A stretch of DNA of 8,013 nucleotides from Chloroflexota bacterium (GTDB lineage: Bacteria; Chloroflexota; Dehalococcoidia; UBA3495), in contig JACZRM010000071.1 in assembly GCA_022576105.1 (NCBI GenBank), positions 1-8,013 on the forward strand, read 5' to 3'. Made by a program: the position numbers and the translations under genes. The notes beneath the pieces are model-generated. The model was not told the DNA's origin. It ran no database searches and was given only the letters and a program-made list of their open reading frames with translations. Below are positions 1 to 5,222 of the stretch, in pieces. Each line of letters opens with the position of its first letter. The first letter of the stretch is position 1.

Positions 1-10
1 TCTCGCTGCC

Positions 11-47
11 AGGGAACTTGCGCTGAAATAGCTCCCGGCGGTTCCCT
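11..47. repeat. Short inverted repeat at the window edge
   Basis: AGGGAAC (11-17) and GTTCCCT (41-47) are perfect 7-bp inverted arms separated by 23 bases. It could be the remnant of a terminator or an operator for a gene to the left of the window. There is no T-run directly after it, so I do not call a terminator. Chance occurrence is possible. Confidence 0.25.
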
Positions 48-83
48 TGCATTATGAGCGTTCTTATGCCTGAAGAACTTTGC

Positions 84-100
84 CCTTCGACAAGCTCAGG
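84..100. repeat. Dispersed repeat core, copy 1 (CCTTCGACAAGCTCAGG)
   Basis: This 17-base core occurs again, identical and in the same orientation, at 7450-7466. A related variant (TTCGATAAGCCTGTCCTGAGC-like, opposite orientation) sits at 1309-1327 next to the right arm of the large inverted repeat. Two perfect 17-mers in intergenic DNA more than 7 kb apart indicate a genome-wide interspersed (REP-like) family, not chance. Cores of this type are common between genes in many metagenome-derived genomes (family knowledge). Confidence 0.7.
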
Positions 101-119
101 CCAACCGGAATCGGTACCG

Positions 120-160
120 CTCGTGGTGAGCCCTGCCCAGTCCTGTTCGTGGTGAGCCCT
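120..160. repeat. Short tandem direct repeat TCGTGGTGAGCCCT
   Basis: TCGTGGTGAGCCCT occurs at about 121-134 and again at 147-160. The second copy runs into the left arm of the 63-bp inverted repeat. It looks like a partial duplication of the repeat's outer end, so several repeat units seem stacked in the leader. Confidence 0.6.
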
Positions 161-211
161 TCGGCAGGTCCGACTTGTCGGGACTCTCGATGAAATCGGA
201 GCTCAGGACAG
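149..211. repeat. Left arm of perfect 63-bp inverted repeat
   Basis: Bases 149-211 are the exact reverse complement of 1318-1380 over all 63 positions. Weaker similarity continues inward: 212-226 here against the complement of about 1300-1317. The arm contains CCCTTCGGCAGG and an imperfect hairpin (GTCCGAC, TT, GTCGGGAC), as in REP-like elements. Together the arms bracket the MBL-fold gene and its promoter. No transposase and no obvious target-site duplication lie outside the arms. Confidence 0.9.
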
Positions 212-291
212 CCCGGTCGAACTGCGTCTCCATCGGGAGACTGTAAGGCGCAAAGCCGGTCCTTAGCCGGCAGCAGGCTGATTGTACCGTC

Positions 292-313
292 TAGATTGAC
301 CTGAATCAATCTA
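292..313. promoter_or_regulatory. Palindrome 1 upstream of the MBL gene, possible operator
   Basis: TAGATTGA (292-299) and TCAATCTA (306-313) form a perfect 8-bp inverted repeat with a 6-base spacer. The inner half-site ATTGA/TCAAT recurs in palindrome 2 at 349-364. Paired symmetric sites ahead of a gene set are typical of a dimeric repressor or activator; no regulator gene lies in the window to name it. The operator role is inference. Confidence 0.45.
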
Positions 314-348
314 CGCGTTTCCAAATAATCACTGCCGGCCTAAGCTTG

Positions 349-364
349 GTCAATATTTATTGAC
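349..364. promoter_or_regulatory. Palindrome 2 overlapping the -35 box, possible operator
   Basis: GTCAATATTTATTGAC has perfect 7-bp arms (349-355 and 358-364) around a TT centre. Its right arm covers most of the candidate -35 hexamer at 360-365, so a protein bound here should block RNA polymerase. It shares the TCAAT/ATTGA half-site with the palindrome at 292-313. Symmetry and position are seen directly; the repressor role is inference. Confidence 0.5.
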
Positions 365-388
365 TCCCATCGATCCGATGCGTAAACT
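360..388 (+). promoter_or_regulatory. Candidate sigma70-type promoter for the MBL-LLM-RidA genes
   Basis: TTGACT (360-365) is followed after 17 bases by TAAACT (383-388). The match is 5/6 at -35 and 4/6 at -10, with ideal spacing. Predicted transcription start is near 395, giving a leader of about 40 bases before the GTG at 436. Confidence 0.45.
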
Positions 389-435
389 GCGAGCAACCCG
401 AAATCTCCTCCAATTCCAATGCAGGCAGGTGTAAT

Positions 436-1275
436 GTGGAACAGATTACCAGCAACGTTTATGCCGAAACCCAAGTGCGGGGTTGCAATCACGGCTTCGT
501 GACTACTTCCGATGGTATCGTGATGATCGACACTCCGCAAAAGCCCAGCGACGCCTTGAGATGGAAGGCTGAGGTCGAAAAGCATGGCGAAATCAGGTAC
601 ATCATCAACACCGAACCCCACGGCGACCACTGGACCGGCAACGCCTACTTCGACGTGCCGGTGATCGCTCATGAGGGCGTCCGTACCCGTATTTTAGAGA
701 CCGACTTGGTGGAACACCTGGCTCGGGTCGGCGGCATGGGGCCGGAGGAACCGGCGCTGCTAGAGGGCTACTCGGTCAACGCGCCAATCATCACCTTCGA
801 TAACACAATGACGCTTCACGTGGGCGACCACACGTTTGAGATGACCAACATGCCCGGCCATACCCTGTACCAGGCCGCCATATCAATCAAGGAAGAGGGC
901 GTGTGTTTCACCAGCGACAACATTTTTCATAAGGTGCAGACCTATGTGCAGGAGGCCAACCCAGATGATTGGCTCAACGCCCTCAACTCTTTGAGGTCCC
1001 TGGCAGAGGAGACCTTCGTCCCAGGACACGGCGCTCTCTGCGGCAAGGGTTACCTGGACGAACAGGGCGCCTACATCATGGAGTGGGTGGAGTACGTCCG
1101 CAAAGCAGTGGAAAGAGGCATGAAGAAGGATGAGGCCATTGAAAACCTCACTGAGATGACCGACCGCTACCCAATGGACGTGGGACAGCAGGGTACGTCT
1201 CCCCGAGTGATGAAAATGAACGTCGCCAACCTGTACGATTTCGTCCTGGGCGAAGGCATCCACAGCGCCAGCTAA
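436..1275 (+). CDS. MBL-fold metallo-hydrolase with Glu in place of the first metal-binding His
   Basis: A 279-residue metallo-beta-lactamase-fold hydrolase, probably cytoplasmic, with no signal peptide. The N-terminal beta-strand region ends at IVMIDT (28-33). The usual HxHxDH motif appears as TEPHGDHWTGN (59-69), giving H62, D64 and H65 but E60 where the first His should be. The other ligands are in place: H142 (PGHT), D161 (SDN) and H198 (VPGHG). With two near-complete metal sites it is likely a hydrolase of esters, lactones or thioesters; the substrate is unknown. The start is GTG at 436, the only start codon in an otherwise open frame back to 364, with a weak AGG upstream at 427-429. It leads the three-gene set and is bracketed by the 63-bp inverted repeat. 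The fold is certain; the reaction is not. Confidence 0.92.
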   Translation: MEQITSNVYAETQVRGCNHGFVTTSDGIVMIDTPQKPSDALRWKAEVEKHGEIRYIINTEPHGDHWTGNAYFDVPVIAHEGVRTRILETDLVEHLARVGGMGPEEPALLEGYSVNAPIITFDNTMTLHVGDHTFEMTNMPGHTLYQAAISIKEEGVCFTSDNIFHKVQTYVQEANPDDWLNALNSLRSLAEETFVPGHGALCGKGYLDEQGAYIMEWVEYVRKAVERGMKKDEAIENLTEMTDRYPMDVGQQGTSPRVMKMNVANLYDFVLGEGIHSAS

Positions 1276-1317
1276 AAGGCAGTGTGAATTGGCATTTGCC
1301 GCAGTGGTTCGATAAGC

Positions 1318-1380
1318 CTGTCCTGAGCTCCGATTTCATCGAGAGTCCCGACAAGTCGGACCTGCCGAAGGGCTCACCAC
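1318..1380. repeat. Right arm of perfect 63-bp inverted repeat
   Basis: Exact reverse complement of 149-211. It lies in the 164-base gap between the MBL and flavin monooxygenase genes, beginning about 40 bases after the MBL stop and ending 59 bases before the next start. It is preceded by a variant of the dispersed core (TTCGATAAGCCTG at about 1308-1320). A structured repeat here could reduce read-through from the first to the second gene. Confidence 0.9.
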
Positions 1381-1439
1381 CAGCGGGCTACGGTTTGCGT
1401 TCCGCTCGTCAATGCTAAAGGATCAGAGTTAAGACCGCT

Positions 1440-2507
1440 ATGAAATTTGGAATTTTCGACCACCTGGAACGCCGTCGCGACGTTCCTCTGGACCAGCAAT
1501 ATCGGGACCGCCTGGACCTGGTGGCCCAAGCCGATCAGGCCGGGTTCCACTGCTACCACGTCGCCGAACACCACCACTCGCCCCTTTGTCTGGCCCCCAA
1601 CCAGGCGGTGTACCTGGCGGCAGTGGCCCAGCGCACCCAGCGCCTGCTCTTCGGCCCACTGGTCTACGTCCTGCCCCTGCACCATCCGGTACGGCTGCTG
1701 GAAGAAATCAGCATGGTGGACAATTTGAGCAACGGACGGTTCCAAATCGGCATCGGTCGGGGTACCGGCGGCGGCCAGGAGTACGCCATGTGGGGCGGCG
1801 ACCCGGCTGAGAACAACGAGCGTTTCGACGAGATTTTCCAGATTCTGATGCGGGGCCTGACCAGCGACTTTCTTTCCTTTGAAGGCAAATATTTTCAGCT
1901 CCGTGACCTGTGGATGGAATTGAAGCCCAAGCAGAAGCCTTACCCTCCCTTCTGGTACGCGGGCAACCCGGTCAACGCTGGAAAATACGGCGGCAATTTC
2001 ATCTGTTTCGGCGCCATCGCCGACTTGCCCGACATTGCCGACCGGTATCTGACCAGTTGGCGGCAGCAGACTGAGGAGAACGACCCGTCGCTGCCTCACG
2101 TGGCCCAACCGCTGTACGGCAACCGCACCATGTTCTTCATCGCCGACACCGACCAGAAGGCCATCGACCGCGCTAGGGCATCGTACCGGGTCTACGCCGG
2201 CAACTATGCCAAACCGGTGCCCGCCGGTGCAGCAGCCCAACCCAGGCCGGCCGGGCCTCGCAACATCTACTCTCCGGGCGAGGCCGATTTCGATACTGCT
2301 AGGGGCTGGGAGAGAGTGGTGGTCGGGTCGCCGCAAACGGTGAAGGAATACGTGGAGCGGTACGTTGCCGACAGCAAATGCAACTACCTGGTGGCGTCCT
2401 TCCAGTGGGGAGACATCACTCATCAGGAGGCGTCCAACTCGATGCAGCTATTCGCCGATGAGATAATGCCCCAATTTTCTGAGGCCCCCATCCAGACCCC
2501 GGTTTAG
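1440..2507 (+). CDS. LLM-class flavin-dependent monooxygenase (bacterial luciferase-like)
   Basis: A 355-residue luciferase-like TIM-barrel oxidoreductase, expected to use FMNH2 from a partner reductase to activate O2 and oxygenate an organic substrate. Seen directly: an N-terminal first strand MKFGIFDH (1-8), the EHHH segment at 43-46 where luciferase-family active-site histidines lie, LPLHHPVRLLEEI (78-90), and LSNGRFQIGIGRG (96-108), the classic phosphate-binding stretch. The C-terminal VGSPQTVKEYVERY segment is also typical. Length is normal. A Pro/Ala-rich loop (around 260-275) before the last barrel elements is somewhat unusual. ATG at 1440 fits family N-termini; the upstream AAAGGA (1417-1422) is rather distant. 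It follows the MBL gene and is 45 bases ahead of RidA. No flavin reductase is in the window. The substrate cannot be inferred. SAR202-type genomes are known for many paralogues of this class. Confidence 0.95.
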   Translation: MKFGIFDHLERRRDVPLDQQYRDRLDLVAQADQAGFHCYHVAEHHHSPLCLAPNQAVYLAAVAQRTQRLLFGPLVYVLPLHHPVRLLEEISMVDNLSNGRFQIGIGRGTGGGQEYAMWGGDPAENNERFDEIFQILMRGLTSDFLSFEGKYFQLRDLWMELKPKQKPYPPFWYAGNPVNAGKYGGNFICFGAIADLPDIADRYLTSWRQQTEENDPSLPHVAQPLYGNRTMFFIADTDQKAIDRARASYRVYAGNYAKPVPAGAAAQPRPAGPRNIYSPGEADFDTARGWERVVVGSPQTVKEYVERYVADSKCNYLVASFQWGDITHQEASNSMQLFADEIMPQFSEAPIQTPV

Positions 2508-2552
2508 CCAGACTCAGATTTAGATCCAGCCGAATATAAGATCGGAGAAAGC

Positions 2553-2942
2553 ATGGCGGGAAAGCGACGCTCAATCCACGTTGACGGAGTCCAGCATGGT
2601 GCGCCCATACCCATGGGAGCGGTGGTGGGCAACATGCTCTTTTCCAGCGGTATCACCGGAATTGACCCGGCAACCGGAAATGTTCCAGAGAGTCTGGAGC
2701 GTCAGTGCGAGCTGGCCTTTGCCAACATGAAAAACCTGGTGGAAAACGCCGGCGGCACCTTGGAAGATATTGGATCGGTCAAGGTGTACCTGAAGGACCG
2801 CAGCCAGCGGGAGGCGGTCAACCGGCCCTGGCTGGCGATGTTCCCCGACGAACACAGCCGTCCTGCCCGACATGCCATCGAGTACGACGCCTTTCCTCCT
2901 GGAGTGATGGTGCAGTTGGAGATTGTGGCGGTGTTGGGGTAA
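2553..2942 (+). CDS. RidA family protein (YjgF/YER057c/UK114), probable enamine/imine deaminase
   Basis: At 129 residues it has the usual RidA length and should form a trimer hydrolysing reactive enamine/imine intermediates to keto compounds and ammonia, or acting as a pathway-specific homologue such as RutC. Landmarks: VVGNMLFSSGITGIDPATG (24-42), the central QCELAFANMKNLVENAGG helix (51-68), VKVYLKD (76-82), and the C-terminal SRPARHAIE (102-110), where R106 matches the catalytic Arg105 of E. coli RidA. E123 matches the conserved Glu near the C-terminus. GGAG at 2544-2547 sits 5 bases before the ATG. It is the third gene of the set, 45 bases after the flavin monooxygenase, which supports a role in removing an imine or hydrolysing a product of that enzyme. 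Confidence 0.94.
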   Translation: MAGKRRSIHVDGVQHGAPIPMGAVVGNMLFSSGITGIDPATGNVPESLERQCELAFANMKNLVENAGGTLEDIGSVKVYLKDRSQREAVNRPWLAMFPDEHSRPARHAIEYDAFPPGVMVQLEIVAVLG

Positions 2943-2953
2943 GCGGCCACCCG

Positions 2954-3973
2954 TCAGTCTAACTTCAGCTGGTACTGGTAGTCCTTGGCGATTCCCCGTT
3001 CAGGAAGAGGCGGCTGCTCCTTGGCCTTGTAACGGTATCCGCTGCCGGCATCACCTTTGGGGCCGATAGTACCCCGCAACACACCCAGGGCTTCGACTTC
3101 CATTTCCACCACGTCGCCCGGCTGCAAAAAACGCGCCGGTTGAATCCCTTTGCGAATAGCCTCCCCAATGGAGCCGCCGCCCACAGTTCCACAGCCCAGG
3201 ACATCCCCCGGAGCAATGCGGCTGTCCTTGGACGCCCGTTCCACCATCGCCCCCCAGGTGTGGTAGGAGACACCGGCATCGCTATCTTTGACCCAGTACT
3301 CACCGTTAACCTTGGCCGAGCATTTCACGTTCAGACGGCCATTGCGCAGGTAGGGGGCCAGCTCATCAGTGGTTACCAGATAGGGGCCCAATGAGGAGGC
3401 TGAATCCTTCCCCTTGGCCGGGCCCAGACCGACCGCGCTTTCATCCCGCTGCAAGTCCCGGCTGCTCCAGTCGTTGAAAATGCAAAATCCAGCGACGTAG
3501 TCGAAGGCATCGGCCTCCGACACGTTGCTGCCGTCCCGCCCGATGACGCAGGCTATCTCCAGCTCGTAGTCCAACATCTCAGCGGCTGACGGATAGGGAA
3601 TGGTATCGTCCGGGCCATAGATGCACAGGGGATTGGAGAAATAGAAAATGGGCATACGGTACCAGGCTTCCTCTCGCTGCCGGGTGCCCTGGGCGGTGGC
3701 GTGTTCCTCAAAAATCATGAAGTCGCGCACAGTGGGCGGCTGAAGAATCGGAGAACGGAGTCGCACGCTTTCCAGAGGCAGGCTGGCCGCGTCAGGATTG
3801 GCGCTTAGCGCTGCTCGCACTTGCTCAACCGCGGATTCCCCCGAGTCCAGGAGGGCCCGGACATCCCTCAGTCGGTGTGAAGCCCCCAGCAGCGCCGTAA
3901 CGTCGATTACATTCTCAGCTTGCAGCACCCCGCAATTGGGGCCATTCCCAGAGTCGTAGGTAACCAGCTTCAT
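2954..3973 (-). CDS. Fumarylacetoacetate hydrolase (FAH) family protein
   Basis: A 339-residue FAH-superfamily enzyme; members hydrolyse C-C bonds of 1,3-diketo acids or act as 2-oxo-4-enoate hydratases, decarboxylases or acylpyruvases, using Mg2+ or Ca2+. A short N-terminal domain (1-75) precedes the catalytic domain. By comparison with mouse FAH, D84 (RDF), E137 and E139 (YELEI) and D168 (FNDW) are the metal ligands, and H91 (EEHAT) matches the catalytic His133. GPAKGKDSASSLGPYLVT (184-201) and GDVLGCGTVGGGSIGE near the C-terminus are further hallmarks. I chose ATG at 3973 because AAGGGGG (3980-3986) lies 6 bases upstream and MKLVTY is a typical N-terminus; a GTG at 4009 would add 12 residues lacking family character. 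It converges with RidA (11-base gap). A ring-cleavage or side-chain hydrolysis step is inferred; the exact substrate is unknown. Confidence 0.94.
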   Translation of the reverse strand: MKLVTYDSGNGPNCGVLQAENVIDVTALLGASHRLRDVRALLDSGESAVEQVRAALSANPDAASLPLESVRLRSPILQPPTVRDFMIFEEHATAQGTRQREEAWYRMPIFYFSNPLCIYGPDDTIPYPSAAEMLDYELEIACVIGRDGSNVSEADAFDYVAGFCIFNDWSSRDLQRDESAVGLGPAKGKDSASSLGPYLVTTDELAPYLRNGRLNVKCSAKVNGEYWVKDSDAGVSYHTWGAMVERASKDSRIAPGDVLGCGTVGGGSIGEAIRKGIQPARFLQPGDVVEMEVEALGVLRGTIGPKGDAGSGYRYKAKEQPPLPERGIAKDYQYQLKLD

Positions 3974-4044
3974 ATTGATCCCCCTTCTGTATCTCGACTT
4001 TCTGTCCACCAGTAACCGGCTGGAGGGTCGAGTTCAGTTGGGTT

Positions 4045-4074
4045 AGAATATGGCTGTATGAATTGGGTTGTCAA
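4045..4074 (-). promoter_or_regulatory. Candidate sigma70-type promoter for the FAH-family gene
   Basis: On the minus strand a consensus TTGACA (4069-4074) is followed after 18 bases by TATTCT (4045-4050). The predicted start is near 4038, leaving about 65 bases of leader before the ATG at 3973. A perfect -35 box and acceptable spacing make this one of the two best promoters in the window. Confidence 0.55.
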
Positions 4075-4102
4075 GAAGAGAGGATTTGCGGGCTTATTGC
4101 AA

Positions 4103-4144
4103 TCGATACCAAAATATTGTCGATACGACTTAGGGTCTCGATAC
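4103..4144. repeat. Three TCGATAC heptamers at 17-18 base steps
   Basis: TCGATAC occurs at 4103-4109, 4120-4126 and 4138-4144, with an inverted copy GTATCGA at 4206-4212. The regular 17 and 18 base steps look iteron-like, but the third copy is also the arm of the inverted repeat described next, so chance or repeat decay could explain the pattern. Confidence 0.4.
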
Positions 4145-4216
4145 GGCCATTCGGCCTACTCGACCAGCGCGCAGTTATCCGCTTTGGTTGGTTGAGCAGC
4201 GCCGCGTATCGAAACC
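4134..4216. repeat. Imperfect inverted repeat (GGTCTCGATACG / CGTATCGAAACC family)
   Basis: The arm at 4134-4168 (GGTCTCGATACGGC, then CTACTCGACCAGC) is similar to the reverse complement of 4184-4216 (GGTTTCGATACGCGGC, then TGCTCAACCAACC). This gives an 83-base imperfect palindrome able to form a long hairpin. Its wording matches a widespread interspersed repeat type in high-GC genomes (GGTCTCGATACG...CTCGACCA). It has no coding content. Confidence 0.6.
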
Positions 4217-4243
4217 ACTTCGCATGGGGCGAATAGTCGAAGT

Positions 4244-4277
4244 AATAAACGAAGGGGCGCACCTAAGGGTGCGCCCC
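4244..4277 (-). terminator. Intrinsic terminator of the unrecognised gene at 4304-4768
   Basis: GGGGCGCACC (4254-4263) and GGTGCGCCCC (4268-4277) form a perfect 10-bp GC-rich stem with a TAAG loop. Read on the minus strand, the hairpin is followed by TTCGTTTATT. It begins 26 bases after the stop codon of the minus-strand gene. Stem, loop and U-rich tail fit a Rho-independent terminator. Confidence 0.85.
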
Positions 4278-4303
4278 TGGACAATCTACCATCGAAAGAT
4301 AGT

Positions 4304-4768
4304 CTAGACCGCGATCAGGTCCAGCTCGATGGCCCTTGTTCGATGGTCGCCCTCGCTTTCCAGGTGAGGCAAAACCTCATCGGTCGCGGCTTTCACCATC
4401 TCATCATCCAGCGAAGCGGCCGCTTCGGGATGTCCCGCATCGGTGAGCAGCTGCCGCCCTTGTTCCCGTATTTGCTCCAAAGCCCAGGCAATTTGGGCCG
4501 GAGTATTATCAATGCCCTCCGGGAATTCCACGTGGGATCCCCCGGCGCTCAGCTTGTCATACCCGCCCTTGTGCCAATGACCCCGGGGGCCATGAGGATC
4601 AAAGCGTATGATTTCTTCCCCATTTACGTCAATACCAAAAGTCGGCCCGCCCATCTTGCTCTTCAAGCACCGCAGGGGCCATAGATACATGGTGACGTTT
4701 CCCGATTGAGACAGTCGTCGGATCATCACCTTACCCAAATACGACTCTCCGTCAAGCATTGTAGCCAA
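4304..4768 (-). CDS. Conserved-looking protein of unrecognised family with an HxxxxHxH cluster
   Basis: A 154-residue soluble protein that I cannot assign to a named family. The N-terminal half looks beta-rich (SYLGKVMIRRL, VTMYLWPLRCL, TFGIDVNGEEIIRFD), followed by PHGPRGHWHKGGY (58-70), which places H59, H64 and H66 together as a possible metal or catalytic cluster. The C-terminal half is helical (AQIAWALEQIREQGRQLL, then EAAASLDDEMVKAATDEVL). No signal peptide or membrane segment. The start is TTG at 4768, supported by GGGAGG (4777-4782) with 8 bases of spacing; the next ATG at 4759 would be 17 bases away. It has its own terminator and a candidate promoter, so it is probably monocistronic. 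The layout loosely recalls small toxin-like families in which an acidic strand is followed by clustered His, but that is only a resemblance. Confidence 0.82.
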   Translation of the reverse strand: MATMLDGESYLGKVMIRRLSQSGNVTMYLWPLRCLKSKMGGPTFGIDVNGEEIIRFDPHGPRGHWHKGGYDKLSAGGSHVEFPEGIDNTPAQIAWALEQIREQGRQLLTDAGHPEAAASLDDEMVKAATDEVLPHLESEGDHRTRAIELDLIAV

Positions 4769-4803
4769 AACAAGAACCTCCCAAATTCAGAATGACCTCC
4801 TAT

Positions 4804-4831
4804 AAAATACCACAGTACGTCAAAAAATCAA
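4804..4831 (-). promoter_or_regulatory. Weak candidate promoter for the unrecognised gene
   Basis: On the minus strand TTGATT (4826-4831) is followed after 16 bases by TATTTT (4804-4809). Both hexamers match 4/6. A second Shine-Dalgarno-like AGGAGG lies at 4796-4801, upstream of the one used for the TTG start. The region is AT-rich compared with its surroundings, which fits a promoter, but the hexamer assignment is uncertain. Confidence 0.3.
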
Positions 4832-4881
4832 ATGTATGGTCGAGGGGATAGTGTTTCAGCTCGGGGTCCAAGAACGGGTCT

Positions 4882-4966
4882 TTGTCACACCGGCGAAGGC
4901 CGGTGTCCAGATACAATTGCTGTTCAGACGCTCTAATGGTTTCCGGCTTGCGCCGGAATGACGAGA
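4882..4966. repeat. Paired-hairpin interspersed element (BIME/MITE-like)
   Basis: Two hairpins in inverted orientation: ACACCGGC-GAAG-GCCGGTGT (4887-4906, perfect 8-bp stem) and TTCCGGC-TTGC-GCCGGAA (4941-4958, perfect 7-bp stem). The left end (TTGTCACACCGGCGAAGG) resembles the reverse complement of the right end (TCGTCATTCCGGCGCAAG), so the whole acts as an element with terminal inverted repeats around a core of about 30 bases. The GTCATTCCGGC-type wording is a known interspersed repeat style in many bacteria. It has no coding capacity. Confidence 0.7.
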
Positions 4967-5084
4967 ACTGAACTATCACGCTACTGTCGAGGGTGTATCG
5001 CGCCCCGATCTCAGTGGGAGCAGTGGTGAACCAACTGCCGTGCTGCTTATTCCAGGTCTTAATCGCCGCCGGGCAACGATAAAC

Positions 5085-5113
5085 TTGTCATAGCACGTGT
5101 AGCTGGTTATGAT
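5085..5113 (+). promoter_or_regulatory. Strong candidate promoter for the CMD-family gene
   Basis: TTGTCA (5085-5090) and TATGAT (5108-5113) each match the sigma70 consensus at 5/6 positions with exactly 17 bases between. The predicted start is near 5120, giving a leader of about 100 bases before the ATG at 5223. A CACGTG palindrome (5094-5099) lies in the spacer and an inverted repeat overlaps the -10 box. Confidence 0.6.
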
Positions 5114-5138
5114 GCTCGGTGGCTGGCGACGCATCATA
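5108..5138. promoter_or_regulatory. Inverted repeat across the -10 box, possible operator or leader hairpin
   Basis: TATGATGC (5108-5115) and GCATCATA (5131-5138) are perfect 8-bp inverted arms with a 15-base spacer. The left arm contains the whole -10 hexamer and the right arm falls just after the predicted start site, a placement suited to a repressor operator. The function is inference. Confidence 0.4.
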
Positions 5139-5222
5139 TCTGAATTTATCGCCGCTTAATTCAAAAGCAGAGCAGACGGCTTTATCAAAAGCTCCCTAAA
5201 TATAGTATCAAGGAGGTGGGCC

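Noticed and set aside
64..324. Minus-strand frame of 86 codons in the leader
   Set aside because: It runs through the left repeat arm and the 17-base core, so its sequence is repeat-derived; no ribosome site or family features.
149..1380. Classical insertion sequence or composite transposon
   Set aside because: Despite the inverted arms there is no transposase between them and no target-site duplication visible outside them (CTGTTC on the left, CAGCGG on the right).
1374..2423. Long minus-strand open frame (349 codons) opposite the flavin monooxygenase gene
   Set aside because: The plus strand carries unmistakable LLM-family motifs over the same span. The antisense frame shows no family character and is a usual GC-rich codon-position artefact.
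3974..4009. Upstream GTG start adding 12 residues to the FAH-family protein
   Set aside because: The extra residues are not family-like, and a strong ribosome site lies inside the extension directly before ATG 3973.
4071..4262. Minus-strand frame of 63 codons in the FAH upstream spacer
   Set aside because: It covers the imperfect palindrome and part of the terminator hairpin and has no ribosome site.
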